Assembly (NCBI RefSeq): GCF_004123835.1
Contig: NZ_MZMU01000026.1
Location: 79,925-143,924 of the forward strand
Direction: 5' to 3'
Length of the DNA stretch: 64,000 bases
Source: Rhizobium leguminosarum
Lineage (GTDB): Bacteria > Pseudomonadota > Alphaproteobacteria > Rhizobiales > Rhizobiaceae
How positions within the stretch are numbered: position 1 is the stretch's first letter; each line of letters starts with the position of its first letter. A program made the translations under genes and the position numbers. This document shows, piece after piece, positions 55,392 through 64,000 of this stretch. The notes below the pieces were generated by a model that saw nothing but the letters and a program-made list of their open reading frames with translations, did not search any database and was not told where the DNA came from.

Positions 55392-58300
55392 CTACTGGAA
55401 CTCAAAAATCTGCCGGAAGACGCCCGGCGCGATGATCGACAGCGGGTTGATCTGCAGGTTCGGCTGGTCGAACTTGCCTGTCAGCTTGAAGGTGATGCCG
55501 ATCAGGCCGCGGTCGCTGCCATTGCCGAGGATGACGCCGATCAGCGGCAGTTCGGCGAACAGCCGGTTGAGGCCGTAGGCCGGCATGAAGGTGCCGGTCA
55601 TGTCCATGTTACCCTTGCGGTCGCGCACGATGCCCTGGAAGGTTGCGCCGATCTGGTCACCGCGCAGCACGCCATTCTCAATACCGACCATGCCATTGCG
55701 CGAGACGACACGGGCAAAGCCGCGCTGGAAGCGCTGCGACGAGGTATCGATATCGCGCTTGACGGCTTCGTTGAGGCTGCGCTGCTCATTTCCGACCGGT
55801 GTCGAAACGATCGAGCGCAGGCGTTGTTCGTTGACGATCGCGAAGCGGCGCACATCGAGCGAGCCGTCCCAGCCGCCCTCCGCCCCCAGCCTGATCGCCA
55901 GATTGAGCAGGCCGCCCTGCATGTGCTGGTAGAGATCGGCGAAACGCGATACCGCGCCGGCATCGCCGCTGGTGATGTTGATGACGCCGCCGTCCTTCAT
56001 CTGGCTGACCACGGCCTCGCCGCTGTCGGTAACGGCGGAAAAATTGAGTGCCTGCAGCCTGTCGCCGCGCAGTGATATTTGCGCCTGGAAATTGCCGACC
56101 TTCTCGTCGTTGAAGCCGATGACGTTTTTCAGCCTGGCGCGCACCGATACGCCGGTGTCGCCGGCATCCCCATCACCATCGCCGTCAGAGCCCGATTTCA
56201 ACCGCGCGATGACCGGCCGCGCATCGGCGCTGTCACCGGAGACCGAGACGTCGAAATTGCCTTTGCTGCGCCTCACCGACAGAGCGAAATCGTCGAGCGA
56301 GGAGAGTTTGACGCTGTCGAAATCGGCCGAGATCAGCCCGCCCTTGCCAATGTTCAGCGATCCATTGGCGCCGAAACCGTCGCCCTTCAGCCGGAAGTTC
56401 TTGATCTGCGTATTGTCGGCTGGGCCTGATGTTTCAAATTCAGCCGTGGCGGCAATGCCGCTGCCCTTCGCCCAGCCGATCCAGGGCAGTTCGAGCAGCG
56501 ACTTGGTGAGGTCGAGCTGGACGTCCTGCCGGTCGTCATCGATCCGTGTCAGCACCACCTTCACGCTGCCGCCGACAATGCCGGAGAGGCCGGGTATCAG
56601 CTTGTTGCGCTGGTCCTCGGAAAGCGTCGCGGTGATTACCCGTTGTTTGGCCGCTGTGTCGGATGCCTCGACCGGTTCGGTAAGATCGATATCGGCCGGG
56701 ACGCCGTCGATCTGGGCTTTGGCGTCAAGCATGATTCTCTTCGGATTGCCGTTCAGCGTGCCGTCGAGATTGCTGATCATCCTGCCGGAAAACGGCTTGG
56801 CAAGATCGATATCGGTGAGTTTCATTGCCGCCGTCCATTCGGCAGGCGGCGGGTTTTGCGAGGAGAGCAGGCCGAAATGGGCCTTCACATTCGCCTCGAT
56901 CCGGCCCTTGAGATCGTCGGGCGTAAAGCCGGCGCGCTGCAGCACCCGGATTGGCCGGTAGGTCAGAAGCTCGCCGACGGCGTCCGCCGCCCCGGAGACC
57001 GCGAGATCGATATCGGCCATCAGCGGTTTATCGTAGGTGGCGGGCAAGATGAACGTCCCCTGCCCGAGGCCGACCGACCGGCCGGAGGGGAAATAGGAGG
57101 TACCGCTCTTGATCGCGATCGTCGCAACCGGACCGGTCAGGTCGAAATGCGCTGACGTGTCGCGGATCGGCGGAATATCGCCGGCGACGTTCATCCGCGC
57201 GCCCGCAATGTCGAAGTCGATGCGGATCTGGTTGGCGTCGAGCTTCAATCCCTTGCCGCCAGCTGCCTCGTCCAGCCTGCCGAAGGGAATGAAGACGGAA
57301 ATGGCGGCGTCGGTGACGGTGCCGCCGAAGAGATTGCCGTGCACCCAGGTGCGCACCTTGGGCGCCATCCAGAACGGCCAGAGCTGCTTGATCGCGATCG
57401 TCTGCAGCTGCGCCGACTGGCCGGCAAAGCTGATTTCCGGCGATTTGTCGCCGAGCTTGACGTGCAGTGATCCGTAGAGCGCGCCGAGCGGGCTGGAAAC
57501 GGTCATGTTGGGAAACTGGAATTCGCGGCCAGCAACCATGTAACGCCCGGTCGCCTGGATGTCGAAGGACAGCGGTTGCTCGCCGGAGCCGCCGGGGGCT
57601 GCCGTGCCGCCGCTGACGAGCAGGTCGATGCCGAAGCCTTTGCCTGCCTGCGGGTCGAGCTTGTCGAGATCGATCAGCGCGCCATTGATGGGAAGCGTGG
57701 TTGCGCCGAACCGGGCGTTCGATCGGGCGATCTCGAGCGTCTGCTTGGCGAAATCGTAGACGAGATTAATTTGCCCGCCCGACAGCTGCTGCGGATCGCC
57801 ATCCGCATAGATCTGACCGGGATCGATGTCGATCGTCGCCGCAAGCGCCGGCGGCACCCCATCGCGCGCTCTGGTGGCCGATACTGTCAGGTCGGCAAAG
57901 GCGCTGAGCCCCTGCCGTATCACGCCCTGATCGTTGCGTTTCAGCGCAAAGGGCGTGAGGTCGGCATGCTTGAGCGTCGCCACGACCTTCGACACGTGGC
58001 CGTCTTCTTTGTCGGCCAGCACGTCGAGCTCCGCCACCTCGCCATTGAGCGCAACTTCGCCGGTCAATTGCAGCGAGGACGGGCCGGCATGGGCAAAGAC
58101 TAGATTGTCGATGACGAGCGACAGCGGACCATTGGCGGTATCGGCAAGCTTGATGTCGATGCCGGAGATACGCACCGAATTCGTCGAGCCGCGGGTCACG
58201 ATGCTATCGAACATGTCGAACTGCGAGAAGATCTTCTCCATCGCCGCCGGCATGGCATCGATGCGCAGATCGTCGAGCTTGACGGGATTGCCGGAGGGCA

Positions 58301-58790
58301 GAAGCGCGGTATCGAGCGCGATATCCTCCGCTTCGATGTCCGCGACGGCGATGCGGCCGCGGAAAAGCTGCAGCGGATCGAGCCCCAGGCGCACCGAACC
58401 CGTCGTCGACAGGTGCTGGCCGCTCTCCTGGTCGATCATGTTGACGTTACGCGCTTCCAGCGCCAGCCGGAAATCCGAGGTGAAGCGGATGACGGTGGAA
58501 CCGACCTCGGCGCGATAACGCGGTCCGGCCACCCCGTTCAGCGCCGCCTGCGCCTGCTGCGACAGCGGCTTGTCGAACATGCCGCTCTCGACGGTGAAAA
58601 CGATGCCAGCGAGAATAACGAGGATCAGCCCCAGAAATCCGCAGGTCAGCTTCGCCGTGCGGCGCATCGGCGAACGCGGCGGCGGGCAATGAACGATGAT
58701 CGGATCCTCGGCCTGGGCGGACGGCAAGCGGTCCAGCGCAACGATATCCTTCTTGCGAAACGTGACCTTTTCGCCGCGGATGGCTGACAT
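55392..58790 (-). CDS. AsmA-like/DUF3971 envelope protein
   Basis: The 1132-residue protein has one N-terminal membrane helix (about residues 50-70, LTCGFLGLILVILAGIVF) and then a long beta-rich periplasmic body of repeating strands, ending in the AsmA-like C-terminal region (GYGLNRLFAELPLIGVILGNGSDRGLIGITFKLTG). DUF3971/YhdP- and TamB-type AsmA proteins form hydrophobic grooves that carry phospholipids to the outer membrane. Rhizobial relatives are of similar size. I use the Met at 58790; ATG 58835 adds 15 residues. Confidence 0.85.
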   Translation of the reverse strand: MSAIRGEKVTFRKKDIVALDRLPSAQAEDPIIVHCPPPRSPMRRTAKLTCGFLGLILVILAGIVFTVESGMFDKPLSQQAQAALNGVAGPRYRAEVGSTVIRFTSDFRLALEARNVNMIDQESGQHLSTTGSVRLGLDPLQLFRGRIAVADIEAEDIALDTALLPSGNPVKLDDLRIDAMPAAMEKIFSQFDMFDSIVTRGSTNSVRISGIDIKLADTANGPLSLVIDNLVFAHAGPSSLQLTGEVALNGEVAELDVLADKEDGHVSKVVATLKHADLTPFALKRNDQGVIRQGLSAFADLTVSATRARDGVPPALAATIDIDPGQIYADGDPQQLSGGQINLVYDFAKQTLEIARSNARFGATTLPINGALIDLDKLDPQAGKGFGIDLLVSGGTAAPGGSGEQPLSFDIQATGRYMVAGREFQFPNMTVSSPLGALYGSLHVKLGDKSPEISFAGQSAQLQTIAIKQLWPFWMAPKVRTWVHGNLFGGTVTDAAISVFIPFGRLDEAAGGKGLKLDANQIRIDFDIAGARMNVAGDIPPIRDTSAHFDLTGPVATIAIKSGTSYFPSGRSVGLGQGTFILPATYDKPLMADIDLAVSGAADAVGELLTYRPIRVLQRAGFTPDDLKGRIEANVKAHFGLLSSQNPPPAEWTAAMKLTDIDLAKPFSGRMISNLDGTLNGNPKRIMLDAKAQIDGVPADIDLTEPVEASDTAAKQRVITATLSEDQRNKLIPGLSGIVGGSVKVVLTRIDDDRQDVQLDLTKSLLELPWIGWAKGSGIAATAEFETSGPADNTQIKNFRLKGDGFGANGSLNIGKGGLISADFDSVKLSSLDDFALSVRRSKGNFDVSVSGDSADARPVIARLKSGSDGDGDGDAGDTGVSVRARLKNVIGFNDEKVGNFQAQISLRGDRLQALNFSAVTDSGEAVVSQMKDGGVINITSGDAGAVSRFADLYQHMQGGLLNLAIRLGAEGGWDGSLDVRRFAIVNEQRLRSIVSTPVGNEQRSLNEAVKRDIDTSSQRFQRGFARVVSRNGMVGIENGVLRGDQIGATFQGIVRDRKGNMDMTGTFMPAYGLNRLFAELPLIGVILGNGSDRGLIGITFKLTGKFDQPNLQINPLSIIAPGVFRQIFEFQ

Positions 58791-58915
58791 GCGCCCTCGG
58801 GCTCTCCCTTTAAGTGAAGAATTGAACCCGGCCATGCTGGACGGGTATCCGTCCACTATATAATTCGGGGAGAGAAAGTGTCATCCACAAACCCGGCAAA
58901 AGAAAGGTTTTCCTA

Positions 58916-59389
58916 ATGGCGGTTCCCGGCATCGGCGTCTCGGCCCCTGATTTCAACCTTCCCCGCGACGGCGGCGGCCGCGTTTCGCTGGCCGAATTCC
59001 ACGGCAAGCCGCTCGTATTGTTCTTCTATCCCAAGGACGACACGACGGGCTGCACCGCCGAATCACTGGCTTTCACCGCGTTAGCAGCCGAGTTCGAAGC
59101 GGCGGGGGCTGCCGTCATCGGCATGTCGCCCGATTCGGCCGCCTGCCATGACAAGTTCATCAAGAAGCACCGTCTTTCGGTGGCGCTCGCTTCGGACGAG
59201 GAAAAGACGACGTTGCAGGCCTATGGCGTCTGGAAGGAAAAGAGCATGTACGGCCGCAACTTCATGGGCGTCGAGCGTACCACTTTCCTGATCCGCCAGG
59301 ACGGCACGATCGCCACCATCTGGCAAAAGGTGAAGGTGCAGGGCCATGCCGAAACCGTGCTCGAGGCCGTGAGGAACCTGGCGGCGTGA
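58916..59389 (+). CDS. bcp: Peroxiredoxin, Bcp type
   Basis: The 157-residue thiol peroxidase has the peroxidatic Cys46 in DDTTGCTAES. There is no Cys five residues later, as in E. coli Bcp; Cys77 is the only other cysteine, so it probably acts as a 1-Cys or atypical enzyme. It detoxifies hydrogen and alkyl peroxides. Its end overlaps the next gene by four bases (GTGA), so both are one unit. Confidence 0.9.
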   Translation: MAVPGIGVSAPDFNLPRDGGGRVSLAEFHGKPLVLFFYPKDDTTGCTAESLAFTALAAEFEAAGAAVIGMSPDSAACHDKFIKKHRLSVALASDEEKTTLQAYGVWKEKSMYGRNFMGVERTTFLIRQDGTIATIWQKVKVQGHAETVLEAVRNLAA

Positions 59390-60213
59390 GCGCGGATCTC
59401 ACGATAAGCTCGCTGCGCGGCGGCGCCATCGATGCGATCCGGTCCGCCGATCTCGATCGCAAGACGGCGCTTGCGCAGGAAAGCGCCACCCGCTGGTTCG
59501 CCCGCCGGGTGTCGCTGCGCTCGCCGCTCGATGCAGCCCTGCCCGACAGGCCCGGCCGTCCTGACAAACCGGTGCTGACGCCGCCGACCCAGGTGGAGAA
59601 GCGCTCGCTGCATACGCTCAAAGGGCGGATCGCTCTGCTGCACGCCATCGCCCATATCGAGCTCAACGCCGTCGATCTGGCGCTCGATATCGTCGCGCGA
59701 TTCGCGACCGAGCAGGTGCCGAATTCCTTTTTCGACGGCTGGATGCTGGTCGCCTTCGAGGAGGCGAAGCACTTCCGCATGGTGCGCGCCAGGCTCAACG
59801 ATCTCGGTGCCGATTATGGCGATCTTCCCGCCCATGACGGGCTCTGGCAGGCCGCCCATTCGACGCGCAACGACCTGACGGCGCGCCTTGCCGTCGTGCC
59901 GCTGATTCTGGAAGCCCGCGGCCTCGACGTTACGCCGTCGCTGCAGGCGAAGATGCGTCAGACCGGCGATCTCGAAAGTGCTGCGGTTCTCGACGTCATC
60001 TATAATGACGAGAAAGGCCATGTCGCCGTCGGCGCCAAATGGTTCCGCTTTCTCTGCGCCCGCGAGAAGCGCGACCCGGCAAAGGCCTTCCAGGAGTTGG
60101 TGCGCGCCAATTTCCGCGGACCGCTGAAGCCGCCCTTCAACGACCTTGCCCGCGCCGAGGCCGGACTGACGCCGTCTTTCTACCGCTCGCTCGCATCGAT
60201 CAGCTACGCCTGA
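59386..60213 (+). CDS. DUF455 ferritin-like protein
   Basis: The 275-residue protein has a ferritin-like helical bundle with the metal ligands LHAIAHIELNAVDLALD, VAFEEAKHFRMV and NDEKGHVAVG. The family is diiron, similar to MiaE-type hydroxylases, without a known substrate. It starts with GTG 59386 overlapping the bcp stop. Coupling with the peroxiredoxin suggests a redox or iron role. Confidence 0.85.
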   Translation: MSADLTISSLRGGAIDAIRSADLDRKTALAQESATRWFARRVSLRSPLDAALPDRPGRPDKPVLTPPTQVEKRSLHTLKGRIALLHAIAHIELNAVDLALDIVARFATEQVPNSFFDGWMLVAFEEAKHFRMVRARLNDLGADYGDLPAHDGLWQAAHSTRNDLTARLAVVPLILEARGLDVTPSLQAKMRQTGDLESAAVLDVIYNDEKGHVAVGAKWFRFLCAREKRDPAKAFQELVRANFRGPLKPPFNDLARAEAGLTPSFYRSLASISYA

Positions 60214-60317
60214 AGTCACTGAAATTTATGATGTGACGACGACAACGAAAGCATTCATTAACCATAACGGTGTCTAATTTCCGAAAGAGGCGTAGAGCAT
60301 CAATCGGGAGAGCCTGC

Positions 60318-61637
60318 GTGAACAGCGGACATCAGCACCGGGTATTCGGCAGGCGGGCGAAGGAACATATCCTCATCCTCGCAAGCGGCGACAAGGTCCG
60401 CCATATGACGGTCCGGCCATGGATGGCAGCACTTGCCTTCTGCTTCGTCGGCGTTTTCTCGATCGGCTACCTCCTGGCCACGTCCTATCTGGTGCTGCGC
60501 GACGACCTGATCGGCGCCACCATGGCCCGCCAGGCCCGCATGCAGCACGATTATGAAGACCGCATCGCCGCCCTCCGCGCGCAGGTCGACCGCATCACCT
60601 CCCGCCAGCTTCTCGACCAGCAGGTGGTGGAAGACAAGGTCGACAAGCTGATGGAGCAGCAGATGGCGCTGACCTCGCGCCATGGCAAGCTCGACAATCT
60701 GCTCGACCGGGCCGAAAGCTCCGGCCTGACGGAAAAGGACGGCGGCCCGCCTACGCCGTCTTCGCCCGTTCAGTCCTATGCACCCGATGTCGAGGATAAG
60801 CGCGCTTCGCTGAACCGTGGCGGCATCGAGGCGATCGAGAAACAGCTGGCGAGCGGCGCGCCCGCCGATGCGACGCCCGACAATTCGACGCTTGCCTATG
60901 TGCCGGCCACTGACACGGTCGGCGACCGTGCCGACCGCATCTTCTCCAAGGTGACGCTGTCGCTGAAAGATGTCGAACAGGATCAGCGCAGCCGTGTCGA
61001 ACAGCTGACGAGTGATGCCGGCAATGCCGCCAATGCCATCGAGACCGTGCTGACCCGCTTCAAGATTCCGATGCCCGAGACCGCTGCCAGGAAAGACGAT
61101 GACGATGCCGTCGGCGGCCCCTATGTCGAGCCTGAAAGCAACGACGGCTTCAACAATTCGCTGGCAGCGCTCGACGGCGCGCTGACCCGGCTCGAAGCGG
61201 TACGCAGTACCGCCGAATCCCTGCCCTTCCGCAATCCCGCTATCGGCAAGGAAGTGACCAGCCCCTTCGGCAATCGCCGTGATCCCTTCCTCGGTCGGCT
61301 CGCACTCCATTCCGGCATCGACTTTCGCTTTTCGCCGGGCGAAAGGATCCGCCCGACGGCGCCCGGCAAGGTGATTTCGGCCGGCTGGACCGGCGGCTAT
61401 GGCAACATGGTCGAGGTCGATCACGGCAACGGCATCTCGACACGTTACGGGCATATGTCGGAGGTTCTGGTCAAGGTCGGCGACACCGTCGACCGCAACG
61501 ACGTCATCGGCCTTGCCGGCAGCACAGGCCGCTCGACGGGCACGCACCTGCATTATGAAGTGCGCCAGGACGGCCATGCCGTCGATCCAGTATATTTCAT
61601 GAATGCCGGCCTTAAACTCGCCACCTATATCAAGTAA
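60318..61637 (+). CDS. M23 family peptidoglycan endopeptidase
   Basis: The 439-residue protein has an N-terminal membrane anchor (about 30-55), a coiled-coil region (about 70-130 and 200-250), and a C-terminal M23 LytM domain with the zinc ligands in LALHSGIDF and GTHLHYEV. It cuts peptide crosslinks or activates amidases in the periplasm. I choose GTG 60318 with CGGGAG just upstream. It is followed 138 bases later by the helicase gene. Confidence 0.9.
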   Translation: MNSGHQHRVFGRRAKEHILILASGDKVRHMTVRPWMAALAFCFVGVFSIGYLLATSYLVLRDDLIGATMARQARMQHDYEDRIAALRAQVDRITSRQLLDQQVVEDKVDKLMEQQMALTSRHGKLDNLLDRAESSGLTEKDGGPPTPSSPVQSYAPDVEDKRASLNRGGIEAIEKQLASGAPADATPDNSTLAYVPATDTVGDRADRIFSKVTLSLKDVEQDQRSRVEQLTSDAGNAANAIETVLTRFKIPMPETAARKDDDDAVGGPYVEPESNDGFNNSLAALDGALTRLEAVRSTAESLPFRNPAIGKEVTSPFGNRRDPFLGRLALHSGIDFRFSPGERIRPTAPGKVISAGWTGGYGNMVEVDHGNGISTRYGHMSEVLVKVGDTVDRNDVIGLAGSTGRSTGTHLHYEVRQDGHAVDPVYFMNAGLKLATYIK

Positions 61638-61775
61638 CTCCTGCCCGGTAACCAACGCTTCACTCTGCAATGGGTGCGGCGTCTCTATTTCTTGACTTGC
61701 CGGCCATTCGGGGCTATGTCGCGCTGCATTGCGGCATGCAATCCCGCCGACTCGTTCAGAGCTCGGCCGAACGGA

Positions 61776-63341
<1,566 letters not shown>

Positions 63342-63349
63342 CCATTATC

Positions 63350-63769
63350 ATGGGCAGGCCCGGCATTGATTTTCCGGGTCTCGGCGTTGGCCTGGTGATT
63401 CTGCGCGACGCCAGGATCCTTCTTTACAAACGCGTGCGATCACCAGAAGCCGGCTATTGGAATATCGTCGGCGGCAAGGTCGATCACATGGAGCCGGCAG
63501 AGACTGCCGCGCGCCGTGAGGCCGAAGAGGAAACCGGCCTGACGATCGGCCGCATCGAACGGCTTGGCGTGACCGAGCAGATCATCGATGCCGATCGCCA
63601 ACACTGGATCTCGATTCTCTATCTCGCCCGCGACGTTGAAGGCGAGCCGCAACTGACTGAACCGGACAAGCTCTCGGATTTCGGCTGGTTTCCACTGACG
63701 GATTTGCCCGCGCCACTGTCGGCCTTCACCAAGGCGGCGATAGCAGCCTTGCCGCCCGGTGAACGCTAG
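63350..63769 (+). CDS. NUDIX hydrolase
   Basis: The 139-residue protein has an intact Nudix box (GGKVDHMEPAETAARREAEEETGL pattern, with metal Glu residues in REAEEE). It hydrolyses nucleoside diphosphate derivatives; ADP-ribose or CTP-like specificity is open. It starts 8 bases after the helicase stop. Confidence 0.88.
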   Translation: MGRPGIDFPGLGVGLVILRDARILLYKRVRSPEAGYWNIVGGKVDHMEPAETAARREAEEETGLTIGRIERLGVTEQIIDADRQHWISILYLARDVEGEPQLTEPDKLSDFGWFPLTDLPAPLSAFTKAAIAALPPGER

Positions 63770-63871
63770 AGCATTTCCGTTTTTCTCCGAATCACGGAAA
63801 TGCTCTATCTCCTTGTTTTCACGCAATTCCGGACGCAAAACCGCTACGCACTTTTTGCTGGAATTGCTCTA
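63768..63871. repeat. Rhizobial intergenic repeat
   Basis: AGAGCATTTCCGT pairs with ACGGAAATGCTCT at the left, and the element ends GAATTGCTCTAG. Similar sequences begin at 28566. It adjoins the mobile element at the edge. Confidence 0.6.
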
Positions 63872-63891
63872 GCTGTGAGCTTTCAGGAGGT

Positions 63892-64000
63892 TGTCCATTC
63901 GGAGCGGATTTAGGAGACTGGAGTTACCACACCTCAGTTTTCCAGGATCACTCCGAATGAACATCCATAAGAATGCCCGACTGACACCGTTGCGTCGAGA
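63892..64000 (+). mobile_element. IS481-like element, left end (cut by window end)
   Basis: An ATG at 63957 opens MNIHKNARLTPLRR, the typical start of IS481 family transposases, and the frame runs off the window. The sequence TGTCCATTCGGAGCGG from 63892 fits an IS481 left inverted repeat, which starts with TGT. The right end and target duplication are outside. Confidence 0.65.

Overview
The window reads as chromosomal DNA of a Rhizobium of the leguminosarum/etli type. The evidence is high GC coding sequence, alphaproteobacterial proteins throughout (DUF1489, DUF982, ATP12 chaperone, DUF599, a long suf operon), and the composite palindromic repeats that rhizobia carry between genes. It is mostly housekeeping and metabolic sequence with about 68 supported protein genes, one clear tRNA, two riboswitch systems and several accessory scars. 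No CRISPR array, prophage or conjugation module is visible. A partial IS481-type element starts at the right edge.

Layout. 0-6.1 kb: PilZ protein end, proline iminopeptidase, BTLCP cysteine protease, a membrane protein, a D-alanyl-D-alanine carboxypeptidase with SPOR domain. 6.1-13.2 kb: DUF1489, L-serine ammonia-lyase, VOC protein, acyltransferase, RpiB-type isomerase, DUF599 and DUF1624 membrane proteins, a MerR regulator with a near-perfect operator. 13.2-19.6 kb: MgtE, a peptide-deformylase-like protein lacking metal ligands, BON protein, a small repeat-bearing secreted protein, LipB, tRNA-Leu(GAG), DMT transporter. 19.6-31 kb: propionyl-CoA carboxylase alpha (+) and, 2.3 kb beyond its end, beta (-); between them a GNAT gene fused in frame to the start of a class III alcohol dehydrogenase gene, a YaiI protein, and an SMR guanidinium exporter preceded by a guanidine-II riboswitch. 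A minus-strand cluster (crcB, RluA-type synthase, HAD phosphatase, ATP12 chaperone, lipoprotein, pccB) follows, then a copper-chaperone pair.

31-38.1 kb: tandem glycine riboswitch and gcvTHP (glycine cleavage). The last 46 bases of gcvP coding sequence recur 2.36 kb downstream at 38035, so the DUF982 gene, degenerate tRNA-like sequence, SDR gene and divergent tetR between them look like DNA inserted at, or duplicated from, the gcvP 3' end. 38.2-40.5 kb: GH25 lysozyme lipoprotein, a very short flagellar-rod-like protein, an esterase. 40.5-47.8 kb: complete minus-strand suf operon (nifS-like, sufB, small ORF, sufC, sufD, sufS, sufT, sufA) for Fe-S cluster assembly.

47.8-64 kb: two hydrolase/acyltransferase genes, GNAT, anmK, tyrS, a GH13 enzyme of trehalose synthase type, a giant AsmA/DUF3971 envelope protein, Bcp peroxiredoxin, DUF455 protein, M23 endopeptidase, DEAD-box helicase, NUDIX hydrolase, then a rhizobial repeat and the IS481-like transposase start.

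The items most worth checking are the gcvP 3'-end duplication, the adh-GNAT chimera, the guanidine-II riboswitch, the deformylase-like protein without its metal ligands, and the two regulator/operator pairs.
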